Below are positions 6,699 to 15,747 of a stretch of 53,460 bases of DNA, in pieces; the stretch's first letter is position 1; each line of letters starts with the position of its first letter. The notes beneath the pieces were generated by a model. The model searched no databases and was not told the origin of the DNA. It saw nothing but the letters and a program-made list of their open reading frames with translations. Both the position numbers and the translations under genes were made by a program. This DNA comes from Palsa-461 sp036844945 (lineage in GTDB: Bacteria > Actinomycetota > Acidimicrobiia > Acidimicrobiales > RAAP-2), in NCBI GenBank assembly GCA_036844945.1, contig DAIUEV010000018.1, positions 1 through 53,460 on the forward strand, in the 5' to 3' direction.

Positions 6699-7898
6699 AT
6701 GGCGACGACGACGGGGAGCGATGTCTTCTACGACCCGTACGACGAGGCGATCTACGCCGACCCGTACCCGGTGTTTCGGCGTCTCCGCGAGGAAGCGCCC
6801 CTCTATTACAACCAGACCTACGACTTCTGGGCGTTGAGCCGGTTCCACGATGTCGAGGCCAGCTTCGCGGACCCGACGACCTTCAGCTCGGCCCGCGGCG
6901 GAGTGCTCGAAGCCATCAAGTCGGGGTACGAGCCGCCGAAGGGGTTCTTCATCATGGAGGACCCACCCGTGCACACCGCCCATCGCGGCGTGCTCTCGCG
7001 CGTCTTCACCCCGAAGAGAATGAACGAGCTCGAGCCGGACGTCCGCCGCTACTGTGCCGAGCTCCTCGACCCGCTCGTCGGCGGCCGGGGCTTCGATGTG
7101 ATCGCCGAGCTCGGATCCAAGCTTCCGATGCGAGTGATCGGAATGCTCCTCGGTATTCCGGAACAAGACCAGGAGGCCATTCGCCAGCAGGGCAGCAAAC
7201 GGCTGGCTCGCGAGCCCGGCAAGCCGTCGGAGTACAGAGCGGGCGCCATGAGCGATGCCACGTTCTGGGGCGACTACCTCGACTGGCGCGCTCGACGCCC
7301 GGCCGACGACTTGATGACTGCGCTCCTCAACGTCGAGTTCGAGGACGAAGTCGGAACGGTGCGCAGGCTTACCCGCGAAGAGATCCTCGTCTACGTCAAC
7401 CTCCTGTCATCCGCAGGCAACGAGACGACCAGCCGGATGATCGGCTGGGGCATCAAACTGCTCGGCGAGCACCCCGACCAACGGCGGGTGCTGGCGAAGG
7501 ACCGCTCGCTACTGCCAAACGCTGTCGAGGAAGTGTTGCGGTTCGAGCCGCCGTCGGTCAACGGGTGCAGGTACGTGACGCGCGACGTGGAACTCTACGG
7601 CCAGACGGTGCCCGCCGGAAGCGCCCTTATGCTGTTGCGGGGGGCGGCCAACCGCGACCACCGTGTCTTCCCACCCGACGGCGACGTTTTCGACATTCAC
7701 CGCCGGATCGGTCACCACATGAGCTTCGGCTATGGCATCCACTTCTGTCTCGGTGCCGCTCTCGCGCGTCTCGAGGGCCGGGTCGCGCTCGACGAGATGC
7801 TGGCGCGGTTCCCCGACTGGGACGTGGACCTGGCGAGCGCGGAGCTTGACCACACGGTCACGCGCGGGTGGAAGTCGCTTTCCATCGCGTTCACGTAG
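6699..7898 (+). CDS. Cytochrome P450
   Basis: This 399-residue protein has standard bacterial P450 length. It shows the heme-cysteine loop FGYGIHFCLG, the K-helix ExxR (EEVLRFEPP) and the I-helix oxygen-activation motif SAGNETTSR. The frame is open upstream to 6543, but the ATG at 6699 follows a GGGAG site and matches the usual P450 N-terminus (DVFYDPYDEAIYADPYPVF), so I chose it. It needs separate ferredoxin and reductase partners, none of which are adjacent. The substrate is not predictable. It precedes the nagA run by 64 bases and may share its transcript, though a functional link is not clear. Confidence 0.93.
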   Translation: MATTTGSDVFYDPYDEAIYADPYPVFRRLREEAPLYYNQTYDFWALSRFHDVEASFADPTTFSSARGGVLEAIKSGYEPPKGFFIMEDPPVHTAHRGVLSRVFTPKRMNELEPDVRRYCAELLDPLVGGRGFDVIAELGSKLPMRVIGMLLGIPEQDQEAIRQQGSKRLAREPGKPSEYRAGAMSDATFWGDYLDWRARRPADDLMTALLNVEFEDEVGTVRRLTREEILVYVNLLSSAGNETTSRMIGWGIKLLGEHPDQRRVLAKDRSLLPNAVEEVLRFEPPSVNGCRYVTRDVELYGQTVPAGSALMLLRGAANRDHRVFPPDGDVFDIHRRIGHHMSFGYGIHFCLGAALARLEGRVALDEMLARFPDWDVDLASAELDHTVTRGWKSLSIAFT

Positions 7899-7962
7899 CG
7901 CCGAGCAGGCCCGTGGTGGTCGTACGGACCTTCGGCCGCATGTGCCCCGTCGATGTGACGCC

Positions 7963-9141
7963 ATGACGGAGCCCCGACGACTGGCGCTCACCGGGGCCAC
8001 CATCTACACCGGGGACCAGGTGCTGAGTGACCGTGCGGTGGTCATCGAGGAGGGGGCGATCTCCTCATTGCCGACCGAGTTCGACGAGCCCCGCTTCTCT
8101 GGCGAGATCATCGAGCTGACCGGATGCAGCCTGGCCCCTGGGCTGATCGACCTCCAGGTGAACGGCGGCGGAGACCGTCTCTTCAACGACTCTCCGTCGC
8201 CCGAAGGACTCGCGACCATTGTCGACGCCCACCGGCGCCAAGGAACGACGGACCTGCTGGCGACCTATGTGACCGGTCCGCGAGCTGGATTGACGGACCC
8301 CGCTCGAGCTGTTGTACAGGCAATTGCGCTCGGGATCGACGGTCTCCTCGGCCTCCATTTCGAGGGTCCGCTGCTGAGCCCGCTTCGACGCGGGGTCCAC
8401 GACCCCCTTCTCCTGCGCAACGACCCCGACGACCAGCTCCTCGATGACCTCGCGTCGACGGCCGGGTCGTGCCCGACGGTGGTGACGCTCGCCCCCGAGG
8501 TTGTGCCGGCGGGATTCATCGCCGAACTTGTGGCCCGGGGAGCCGTGGTCTCGGCCGGGCACACGGAGGCGACGCCTGTACAGATACGCCGGGCCATCGA
8601 CGAGGGTCTGCGGGCCGCCACGCACGTCTGGAACGGGATGCCCCCCATCGCGAGCCGCGAGCCCGGGCCCGTCGCCGCGCTGCTCGCCGATCCACGGGTC
8701 TGGTGCGGGTTCATCGCCGATGGACAGCACTTGGCCGACGAGACCTTGGCCTTCAGCCTGGCGGCCAAGGCGGCGGGTCGTTCGATGCTGGTCAGCGATG
8801 CGATGCCACCGGTCGGCGGGTCGGAGAAGACGTTCCTCCTCGAGGGGCTCGAGATCACCCATGCCGGCGATCGATGCGTGACACCACAGGGCAACCTGGC
8901 TGGAGGCGCCGTCCCGCTCGTCGCTGGAGTGCGCTGGTGCGTCGAGAAACTGGGCGTGCCCCTGGACGAGGCGATTCGGATGGCAACCCTCTACCCGGCC
9001 GAGTGCCTCGGTGTGGCCGACAGGAGGGGCAGGATCGCCCCGGGCTATCCGGCCCGTCTCGTCGCGCTCGATCCCGCCATCCGACCAGTGCTGGTGGTCA
9101 CCGGCTCCCGGCTCGACCACATCAGCCCGGCTCCACGGTGA
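7963..9141 (+). CDS. nagA: N-acetylglucosamine-6-phosphate deacetylase
   Basis: This 392-residue protein hydrolyses GlcNAc-6-P to glucosamine-6-P and acetate. Family features visible in order are PGLIDLQVNG (the Q-x-N that replaces HxH in NagA), GLHFEGPLLS (metal Glu), VSAGHTEAT and ATHVWNGMPP (metal histidines) and LVSDAMPPVG (catalytic Asp). The start at 7963 puts the protein's first strand (RRLALTGATIYTG) in register; the frame is open further upstream but overlaps the P450. It ends seven bases before the hexosaminidase start, forming a GlcNAc salvage unit. No kinase, NagB or transporter is nearby. Confidence 0.92.
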   Translation: MTEPRRLALTGATIYTGDQVLSDRAVVIEEGAISSLPTEFDEPRFSGEIIELTGCSLAPGLIDLQVNGGGDRLFNDSPSPEGLATIVDAHRRQGTTDLLATYVTGPRAGLTDPARAVVQAIALGIDGLLGLHFEGPLLSPLRRGVHDPLLLRNDPDDQLLDDLASTAGSCPTVVTLAPEVVPAGFIAELVARGAVVSAGHTEATPVQIRRAIDEGLRAATHVWNGMPPIASREPGPVAALLADPRVWCGFIADGQHLADETLAFSLAAKAAGRSMLVSDAMPPVGGSEKTFLLEGLEITHAGDRCVTPQGNLAGGAVPLVAGVRWCVEKLGVPLDEAIRMATLYPAECLGVADRRGRIAPGYPARLVALDPAIRPVLVVTGSRLDHISPAPR

Positions 9142-9148
9142 GGGTTGG

Positions 9149-10717
9149 GTGATCCCCCTCATCCCCTTCCCGGTCCGGCTCGAGGCGCTCCCCGGTGGCC
9201 CGCTGCACCTCCGACGCGGCGTCCGCCCGGGTCGGGTGGATCCCGCGCTCGTCCCCGTCGTCGAGACGGTCGCCGCCGACATGGCCGCCGACGGCACCGA
9301 CTGGTACCGCCCCGATGGGGTCGATGCCGCCGCACTCGACATCACGCTCCACGAAGGCGGGGACCCGGGCGACGAGAGCTACTCGCTTCGACTGGGAGAA
9401 CAGGGCGTCGTGATCGAGTCCTCGACCCCGGTCGGCGTCGCGCGGGCGCTCACCACGTGTCGCCAACTGGCCAGTGCGCAGCCAGATGTCATTGGCCCCT
9501 TCGCGATCTCGGACTCGCCGCGGTATCGCTGGAGGGGCCTCAGCCTCGACGTCGCCAGGACGTTCTACGACCTGGCCCAGGTGAAGCGGGTCCTCGACAT
9601 CCTCGCCCTCTACAAGTGCAATGTGCTCCACCTCCACCTCACCGATGACCAGGGCTGGCGTCTCGAGATCCCGTCCCTTCCGCGGCTGACCGAGATCGGA
9701 GGGCAGCGCGCCTTCGGTAACCACCCGGGCGGCGCCTACTCCGTGGACGATTTCGCCGAGATCGTCCGCTACGGATCGGCGCGGTGCATCACGGTCGTGC
9801 CCGAGATCGACATGCCCGGCCACGCGGCGGCGGCCATCGCGGCATACCCCGACCTCGCGGAGTCGGACGGTTCGGGTCGGCAACGGCCTTCCAACCTTCT
9901 TCACCCCGACCATCCCGGCGTGATGCAGTTCGTCTCGACCGTGCTGTCCGAGGTCGCAGCCGTATCGCCTGGGCAGTACCTCCACATCGGCGGCGACGAG
10001 GCCGTCGGCATGCCCGCAGACGCCTACCGACGGTTCGTCGAGCGGGCACGCGACATCGTCCGATCGCTTGGCAAGACACCGGTCACCTGGCAGGAGGGCG
10101 CGTCGACCGACCTGGTCGGCGGGGAGGTGATCCAACATTGGCTGGCCTTCGACCCGGCGATCGAGGAGTCCCTCGCCGCGATCGCGAGCGGCGACCTGAA
10201 GCTGCCCGACGGGTCCCCGGCGCCCACTGAGCTCGTCGTGCACCTCGCCGAGTCGGTCAGGAACGCTCGGTCCCAGCTGCTCGGCGCGATCGAGCGCGGC
10301 GCGTCGGTGCTCCTGTCGCCCGCCGCCGGCGTCTACCTCGACCGGCCCTATCTCGAGCACTCGGTCCGGCCCGAGCAGCGACCGATGCGCGACCGGCTCG
10401 GGCTCTCGGCCTACCCCCGGGCCACCGTCGAGGACGCCTTCGCATGGGACCCCGGGGCGGCTCTGGCCGAGGTCCCGGACATCGGTCCGGCGATCCTCGG
10501 TGTGGAGGCGGCCATCTGGTCCGAGACGCTCGCAACCGGAGCGGAGCTGGAGTTCATGCTGCTCCCGCGGCTGGCCGGCATCGCCGAACGGGCCTGGTCG
10601 AAACCGCCGATCTCCCACTGGGACGAATACCGGGAGCGGCTCGCCGCCCAACGTGTCCTCTGGGACCGGCGCGGCTGGGCCTACTTCGCCTCGGACCGGG
10701 TGCCCTGGGACGGGTGA
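9149..10717 (+). CDS. Family 20 beta-N-acetylhexosaminidase
   Basis: This 522-residue enzyme releases terminal GlcNAc/GalNAc from glycans by substrate-assisted catalysis. The catalytic Asp-Glu pair is in HIGGDEAVG. Before it are RWRGLSLDVARTFY, HLHLTDDQGWRLEI and VPEIDMPGHAAAA, all diagnostic of GH20; an N-terminal GH20b domain covers about residues 1-125. No signal peptide is visible, so a cytoplasmic role on imported oligosaccharides is likely. The GTG at 9149 is the first in-frame start after nagA. The gene pair suggests use of chitin-, mucin- or peptidoglycan-derived amino sugars. Confidence 0.92.
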   Translation: MIPLIPFPVRLEALPGGPLHLRRGVRPGRVDPALVPVVETVAADMAADGTDWYRPDGVDAAALDITLHEGGDPGDESYSLRLGEQGVVIESSTPVGVARALTTCRQLASAQPDVIGPFAISDSPRYRWRGLSLDVARTFYDLAQVKRVLDILALYKCNVLHLHLTDDQGWRLEIPSLPRLTEIGGQRAFGNHPGGAYSVDDFAEIVRYGSARCITVVPEIDMPGHAAAAIAAYPDLAESDGSGRQRPSNLLHPDHPGVMQFVSTVLSEVAAVSPGQYLHIGGDEAVGMPADAYRRFVERARDIVRSLGKTPVTWQEGASTDLVGGEVIQHWLAFDPAIEESLAAIASGDLKLPDGSPAPTELVVHLAESVRNARSQLLGAIERGASVLLSPAAGVYLDRPYLEHSVRPEQRPMRDRLGLSAYPRATVEDAFAWDPGAALAEVPDIGPAILGVEAAIWSETLATGAELEFMLLPRLAGIAERAWSKPPISHWDEYRERLAAQRVLWDRRGWAYFASDRVPWDG

Positions 10718-10831
10718 CCGGGCCACCAGTACGGTGGTCGCCCTGACCAGGGACCCGGCCGATGGACAGCGGCCCTCGGATCGTGTCCCGAGGAATCGAA
10801 CGCCACCAGACGAACCGGAAGGGCGCCAACC

Positions 10832-12073
10832 ATGAGCGAGACCACGATCCTCCGGGCCGAGCGGTGGCTCGACATGGAGACCGAGTCGGTGCGGTCGCCG
10901 GGCGTCGTGGTGGTCGAGGGCAACCGCATCGTCGGCGTCAACCCCTCCGAGCTGCCGGCGGCCGCGACCGAGGTCGACCTCGGTGAAGTCACCCTCCTGC
11001 CCGGGCTCATGGACATGGAGCTCAACATGCTCATCGGCGGGCCCGGCGGGCCCGAGGGGCTTCCGGATCCCCTCCACGGGGTCCGCGACGACCCGGTGTT
11101 CCGCACGCTGCGCGGCGTGGTGAACTGCCACACCACGCTGATGGCCGGGTTTACGACCGTGCGGAACCTCGGCCTCATGGTCAAGACGGCCGGGTTCCTG
11201 CTCGACGTCGATCTGGCCCGCGCCATCGAGATGGGGTTCTTCCCGGGACCCCGCATCATCTCGGCGGGCCATGCCATCACGCCGACGGGCGGGCATCTCG
11301 ACCCGACGATGTTCCAGCGGCTGGCGCCGCACATCATGCCCCAGAGCGTCGAGGAGGGGATCGCCAACGGGGTCGCCGAGGTGCGCAAGGCGGTCCGCTA
11401 CCAGATCAAGTACGGCGCGGGGGTCATCAAGATCTCGGCGTCCGGCGGCGTCATGTCCTTCAGCACCGGCGCCGGCGCCCAGCAGTACTCGGACGAGGAG
11501 CTCGAGGCGATCGTCGACGAGGCGCACCGGGCCGGCATCCGGGTGGCTGCCCACGCCCACGGTGACGCCGCCATCCGCGCCTGCATCCGCGCCGGAGTCG
11601 ACTGCATCGAGCACGGATCGCTCGCCACCGACGAGACGATCCAGCTGATGGTGGAGCATGGCACCTTCCTCGTCGCCACGACCTATCTCGCCGACGCCCT
11701 GGACCTCGCCCGGGCGGCACCCGCCCTCCGGGCCAAGGGCGAGGAGATCTTCCCGAAGGCAAAGGCGATGGTCGGCAAGGCGATCAAGGCCGGGGTGAAG
11801 GTCGCCTGCGGCACCGACGCTCCCGCCATCCCCCACGGCCAGAACGCCAAGGAGCTGTGGGCGCTGGTCGACCGGGGCATGACGCCGATCCAGGCGCTGA
11901 GGGCGGCCACCGTGACGAGCGCCGAGCTCATCGAGGCGAACGACCTCGGCCGCCTCGCGCCCGGGATGCTCGCCGACATCATCGCAGTGCCCGGGGACCC
12001 GACCGAGGACATCACGATGACCGAGCACGTGCGCTTCGTGATGAAGGACGGCCGGATCTACAAGAACGAGTGA
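10832..12073 (+). CDS. Amidohydrolase-superfamily protein lacking the HxH motif
   Basis: This 413-residue protein has the amidohydrolase fold of prolidase/imidazolonepropionase-like enzymes. It keeps the likely carboxylated lysine (VIKISASGG), two metal histidines (AAHAHGDAA and CIEHGS) and the catalytic aspartate (CGTDAPA). At strand 1, where HxH normally follows PGLxD, it reads PGLMDMELNML, so the two alpha-metal histidines are Glu and Asn. Like NagA's QxN this could give a one-metal enzyme. A GGAAGGG site precedes the ATG. It follows the hexosaminidase by 114 bases. The substrate is unknown. Confidence 0.82.
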   Translation: MSETTILRAERWLDMETESVRSPGVVVVEGNRIVGVNPSELPAAATEVDLGEVTLLPGLMDMELNMLIGGPGGPEGLPDPLHGVRDDPVFRTLRGVVNCHTTLMAGFTTVRNLGLMVKTAGFLLDVDLARAIEMGFFPGPRIISAGHAITPTGGHLDPTMFQRLAPHIMPQSVEEGIANGVAEVRKAVRYQIKYGAGVIKISASGGVMSFSTGAGAQQYSDEELEAIVDEAHRAGIRVAAHAHGDAAIRACIRAGVDCIEHGSLATDETIQLMVEHGTFLVATTYLADALDLARAAPALRAKGEEIFPKAKAMVGKAIKAGVKVACGTDAPAIPHGQNAKELWALVDRGMTPIQALRAATVTSAELIEANDLGRLAPGMLADIIAVPGDPTEDITMTEHVRFVMKDGRIYKNE

Positions 12074-12115
12074 GCCGCCGGGGCCGTCCGGTGCCGCAGG
12101 CCGTAGCCTCAGGAG

Positions 12116-12403
12116 ATGATCGAGATCCTGTCCTTCCGGCTGGCCGAGGGTGCGTCCGAGGAGGAGTTCCTCCGTGCCGACAAGGCGGTCCAGGAGGACT
12201 TCGCCTACCAGCAGCCCGGGCTGCTCCGGCGGACCACGGCGAGGGGGGCCGACGGGGCCTGGGCGGTCATCGACCTGTGGGCCTCCGCCGCGGCGGCGGA
12301 CGCCTGCGAGTCACGGTGGGGTGCCGACCCGGTCGCGCAAAAGATGATGGCCCTCGTCGACAGGGAGAGCGTCCGGGTCGAGCGCTACCACGAGCGGGAC
12401 TGA
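12116..12403 (+). CDS. Dimeric alpha/beta-barrel (ABM-like) small protein
   Basis: This 95-residue protein (IEILSFRLAEGASEEEFL, then QQPGLLRRTT and a C-terminal VERYHERD strand) has the alternating strand-helix pattern of the ferredoxin-like dimeric alpha/beta-barrel superfamily, which includes monooxygenase-like and stress-related proteins. No catalytic residues can be named. It follows the amidohydrolase by 42 bases on the same strand and converges on the VOC gene, whose stop is four bases away. Confidence 0.6.
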   Translation: MIEILSFRLAEGASEEEFLRADKAVQEDFAYQQPGLLRRTTARGADGAWAVIDLWASAAAADACESRWGADPVAQKMMALVDRESVRVERYHERD

Positions 12404-12407
12404 GCCC

Positions 12408-12758
12408 CTACTGCTGCACCAGCATCAGCGCGTTGCCCTCGGGGTCCACGACCCCGGCCAGGGTCGGACCGTTGGGCACATCGAACGGCTCGATGGTCAC
12501 CGTGCCGCCGAGCTCGCGCACCTTGTCGAGCGAGGCGCGGAGCTCCCGGACCTGCACGTAGAGCACGACGGCCGAGTCGCCCTCCCGGATGTGGCCCCCC
12601 GGGCCCGGCTCCGGCCCGCCGATGCCCGGCGAGATCTGCGCGATCGGCCCCTCGCCGATCTCCCAGTTGAACAGCTCCCGGTAGAAGCCGGCCTGCGCGG
12701 CCGGGTCCTTCGCCACGATCTCCCAGTGCACGACCGGCCTGGCCCAGTCCCCCGCCAT
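12408..12758 (-). CDS. VOC (glyoxalase/bleomycin-resistance fold) protein
   Basis: This 116-residue protein begins RPVVHWEIVAKDPAAQAGFY and ends VPNGPTLAGVVDPEGNALML, the two beta-alpha-beta-beta-beta halves of the vicinal-oxygen-chelate fold. A metal His (VVHWEI) and the late Glu region (DPEGN) are present. The frame is open upstream to 12857, but the ATG at 12758 is the normal family start. The function, possibly detoxification or an unidentified lyase, is not assignable. Confidence 0.75.
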   Translation of the reverse strand: MAGDWARPVVHWEIVAKDPAAQAGFYRELFNWEIGEGPIAQISPGIGGPEPGPGGHIREGDSAVVLYVQVRELRASLDKVRELGGTVTIEPFDVPNGPTLAGVVDPEGNALMLVQQ

Positions 12759-12855
12759 CGCTCCACTCCCGTCCTCGGTGCACACCGACGCTACCGGCGG
12801 GACGACACGAGGTCGCCCCGGGTCGCCCGCCGGTCCGGCGCGCGATAATCCCGCC

Positions 12856-13806
12856 ATGGCGCCGCTCGACGCGCCGGAGCCGATCCGGATCTCCGACGCC
12901 GAACGTCACGAAGCTGCCGAGCGCCTGAACGCCTTCTTCGCCGAGGGCCGCCTCGACTTGGAGGAATCCTCGGCCCGGCGGGACGAGGTCTACGCGGCGC
13001 GGACCGACGCCGATCTCGAACACGCCTTCCGGGGGCTCCCGAAGCTGCCCGCGAAGAACGAGAAGAAGGAGCGCCGCCGGGGTGTCCGGCCCCAGGTCGA
13101 ACGGCTGGTGGCGATCTCCACCCCGGGCATCATCTGCACGGCCATCTGGGCCATGACCGGGGGGCACGGAAACTTCTGGCCGGAGTGGGTCTGGTTCGGC
13201 ACCGGGGTCATGATGCTCCGCAGCGTCCAGCGCGGACACCGCCGGGCCGATCGCGACCGTTCCCTCGGCGAGGGCCACTCCACGCCGGGGAGCTCCACCG
13301 GAGTCGACCGCCGGATGGTGCTGACGGCGGTGTTCGCCGACATCGTCGGCTCCACCGAACGCGCGGCCACGATGGGCGACGGTTCCTGGCGCGACCTCCT
13401 CCGGAGCTTCGAGCACATGGTCGAACGGGAGCTCGGGCCGCGCGACGGCCGGAAGCTCTTCTCGAAGGGCGACGAGGTCGTCGCCACCTTCCGTTCCCCC
13501 GCCCGGGCGGTGGAGTACGCCCGGGCGATCCGGGAGGGGGCCCTCGCACTCGGCCTCGAGCTCCGAGAGGGCATCCACACCGGCGAGGTCGAGGGCCGCG
13601 GCAGCGACCTCGGGGGAATCGCGCTGCACATCGGCCAGCGGATCTCGGCGAACGCCGCGCCGGGCGAGATCCTCGCCTCCTCAACGGTCAGGGACCTCGT
13701 CCACGGCTCGGGCATCGAGTTCGTCGACCGCGGCGACCACGAGCTGCGGGGGATCGCCGGGCCCTGGCACCTCTACGAGGTCGCAGGCCGGGCGCCCGGG
13801 ACCTAG
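12856..13806 (+). CDS. DUF1707-2TM-class III nucleotide cyclase
   Basis: This 316-residue protein has three parts: a DUF1707 domain (RISDAERHEAAERLNAFFAEGRLDL, residues about 8-62), a short membrane hairpin (ISTPGIICTAIWAMTG and WPEWVWFGTGVMM, about 88-120), and a class III adenylate/guanylate cyclase domain (about 150-312). The cyclase has the metal aspartates in VFADIVGST and SKGDEVVATF and the family end GGIALHIGQRISANAAPGEI. It should make cAMP at the membrane, with the DUF1707 part as an intracellular sensor or interaction module. The ATG at 12856 fits the DUF1707 start. Confidence 0.85.
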   Translation: MAPLDAPEPIRISDAERHEAAERLNAFFAEGRLDLEESSARRDEVYAARTDADLEHAFRGLPKLPAKNEKKERRRGVRPQVERLVAISTPGIICTAIWAMTGGHGNFWPEWVWFGTGVMMLRSVQRGHRRADRDRSLGEGHSTPGSSTGVDRRMVLTAVFADIVGSTERAATMGDGSWRDLLRSFEHMVERELGPRDGRKLFSKGDEVVATFRSPARAVEYARAIREGALALGLELREGIHTGEVEGRGSDLGGIALHIGQRISANAAPGEILASSTVRDLVHGSGIEFVDRGDHELRGIAGPWHLYEVAGRAPGT

Positions 13807-13883
13807 CCGGGGAATCGGCCCGGGCACCGAAGCGTTGCACCTGCCTGTCGGCCGCCCCCCGGCCGCACGAGAAGGTGAGAGCC

Positions 13884-14849
13884 ATGCCCGCAGTCACCGT
13901 TGAAAACCTGCTCGTCCTCCCCCGGGTCGAGCTCCCCGACCCCACCAGCACGGTCATCCGCCCCGTCAAGAGCGTCACCACCGCGCCGTCGGGATTCGAA
14001 GGGGAGGGGTTCCCCGTCCGCCGCGCCTTCGCCGGCGTCTCGCTCGCCGATCTCGATCCGTTCGTCCACATGGACCAGATGGGCGAGGTCGACTACGGCC
14101 CCGGCGAGCCGAAGGGCACCGCGTGGCACCCCCACCGCGGCTTCGAGACGGTCACCTACATGATCGAGGGGATCTTCCAGCACCAGGACTCGATCGGTGG
14201 CGGTGGGCTTATCACCGACGGCGCCACCCAGTGGATGACCGCCGGCTCGGGGATCCTGCACATCGAGCGGCCGCCCGAGTCGCTCGTCGCAAGCGGCGGG
14301 CTGTTCCACGGGATCCAGCTCTGGGTGAACCTGCCGGCCGCGTCGAAGTGGACCAACCCCCGCTACCAGGACATCGAGCCGGACCGCGCCGCGCTCCTCT
14401 CGTCGGCCGACGGCGGCGCGCTGGTGCGGGTGATCGCCGGCGAGGTGGCCGGGCACCGCGGCCCGGGCGTCACCCACACCCCCATCGCGCTCGTCCACAC
14501 CACCCTCGCGCCGGGTTCGCGCCTCGTGCTGCCGTGGCCCGGTGAGTTCAACGCGCTGGCCTACGCGCTCGGCGGCCACGGGAAGGTCGGCCCGGACGGC
14601 CGGCCGTTCGCCATGGGCCAGCTCGCCGTGCACGGGCCGGGCGACACCATCGTCCTCGAGGCCGACGGCGCCCAGGACGCCCGGGACAGCGGATTCGACG
14701 TGCTCGTCCTCGGGGGGGCGCCGATCCGCGAGCCGGTCGCCGCCTACGGGCCGTTCGTGATGAACACCCGGGCCGAGATCGCCCAGGCCTTCGAGGACTT
14801 CCAGGCCGGCCGCCTCGGCACCGTCCCCGCGGACCACATCGGGAACTGA
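13884..14849 (+). CDS. Pirin-family bicupin protein
   Basis: This 321-residue protein has the two cupin domains of pirins. The iron-binding motif is in GTAWHPHRGFETVTYM, with further ligands expected in SGILHIERPPE, where the second His-x-Glu is spaced slightly differently from HSE of many pirins. Bacterial pirins act as redox-dependent regulators or quercetin 2,3-dioxygenases. The ATG at 13884 follows a GAAGGTGAGAG ribosome site, and the upstream open frame is a shadow of the cyclase. It is convergent with the PhyH-like gene. Confidence 0.88.
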   Translation: MPAVTVENLLVLPRVELPDPTSTVIRPVKSVTTAPSGFEGEGFPVRRAFAGVSLADLDPFVHMDQMGEVDYGPGEPKGTAWHPHRGFETVTYMIEGIFQHQDSIGGGGLITDGATQWMTAGSGILHIERPPESLVASGGLFHGIQLWVNLPAASKWTNPRYQDIEPDRAALLSSADGGALVRVIAGEVAGHRGPGVTHTPIALVHTTLAPGSRLVLPWPGEFNALAYALGGHGKVGPDGRPFAMGQLAVHGPGDTIVLEADGAQDARDSGFDVLVLGGAPIREPVAAYGPFVMNTRAEIAQAFEDFQAGRLGTVPADHIGN

Positions 14850-14874
14850 CCGCCGGCGGCCCCGGCCCGCCGGA

Positions 14875-15663
14875 TCAGCCCGTCCGGGCCGCCATCCACT
14901 GCTCGACCGGCAGCTCGCCGGGGGCCGGGTAGAAGGGCTCCCAGGTCTGCTCGCCGAGGAGCTGGCGGCGGACCGGCGGGAGCTCGGCCCACGACGGGTC
15001 GAACGGCAGGTCCCGCGAGGTGATCCAGCGATAGGTGTAGGCGAGGAACATCGCCTTGCGGGTGCTGTGGCCGAGATTGTCGCGGCGCCGATGCCACACC
15101 CGGGCGTCGAACAGCACGATGCTGCCTCTCGGGACCACCATCGGCTGGGCCTCGGGCGGGTCCGTCGACGGGTCGCGGCTGGCCGTGTCGAGGTGGCTGC
15201 GCGGCGTGAGCTCGAAGGCGCCGTCGTCGGGCGAGTGGACGTCGGTGAAGAAGATGCCGGCCTTGATCGACAGCCGCGGCTGGTCGAGCGGCCACAGGCG
15301 CATCTCCCGGCCCTGCACACCCCCGTCGCGATGCCACCGCCGCCCGGGCGTGGGGTCGTGCGGCGGGTGGACGTCGAGGTGGCTGTGGTGCACGTAGATG
15401 TTCGGGGACAAGAGGGTCACCAGCACCTCGAGGAGCGGCGGCCAGTCGACGAGCTCGAGGAGGCCGGGGTGGCAGTGCAGGCACGACAGGACGTGGAGCT
15501 CGGGTCCCTCTCCCTTCGCTCTCTCCTCGTCGGCCACGACGTCGAGCGCGTGCTCGAGCCGGTCGGTCAGATCCGGGTCCGCCTGGCCGAGCACCGTGAA
15601 CCCGTCGGCGTCGATGGTCTTCACGACCTCTTCGACGGGCGCGATGGTCGCGGCTTCGCTCAC
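14875..15663 (-). CDS. PhyH-like Fe(II)/2-oxoglutarate dioxygenase
   Basis: This 262-residue protein has phytanoyl-CoA-dioxygenase-like features: the HxD metal pair in RRWHRDGGVQ, the distal histidine in ARVWHRRRDN, and a following arginine (HSTRKAMF) that should bind 2-oxoglutarate. These enzymes hydroxylate small molecules. The substrate is unknown, and no biosynthetic cluster surrounds it. The gene stands between the convergent pirin gene and a lipoprotein gene on its own strand. Confidence 0.85.
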   Translation of the reverse strand: MSEAATIAPVEEVVKTIDADGFTVLGQADPDLTDRLEHALDVVADEERAKGEGPELHVLSCLHCHPGLLELVDWPPLLEVLVTLLSPNIYVHHSHLDVHPPHDPTPGRRWHRDGGVQGREMRLWPLDQPRLSIKAGIFFTDVHSPDDGAFELTPRSHLDTASRDPSTDPPEAQPMVVPRGSIVLFDARVWHRRRDNLGHSTRKAMFLAYTYRWITSRDLPFDPSWAELPPVRRQLLGEQTWEPFYPAPGELPVEQWMAARTG

Positions 15664-15747
15664 GGTGGGCCCTCCCTCCTGGCGGAAGGTCGCCAGTATG
15701 GCAGGTCGCCTGTCCGGCCCCGGTATCCCCGGGGCCCTTCGGCGTGC

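Noticed and set aside
7963..9141. QxN in NagA seemed a damaged metal motif
   Set aside because: QxN at this place is normal for NagA, so it is not a defect.
9122..12028. A 968-residue open frame on the minus strand opposite the hexosaminidase and amidohydrolase genes
   Set aside because: It is an antisense shadow produced by high GC; it is low-complexity, while the plus strand carries clear catalytic motifs.
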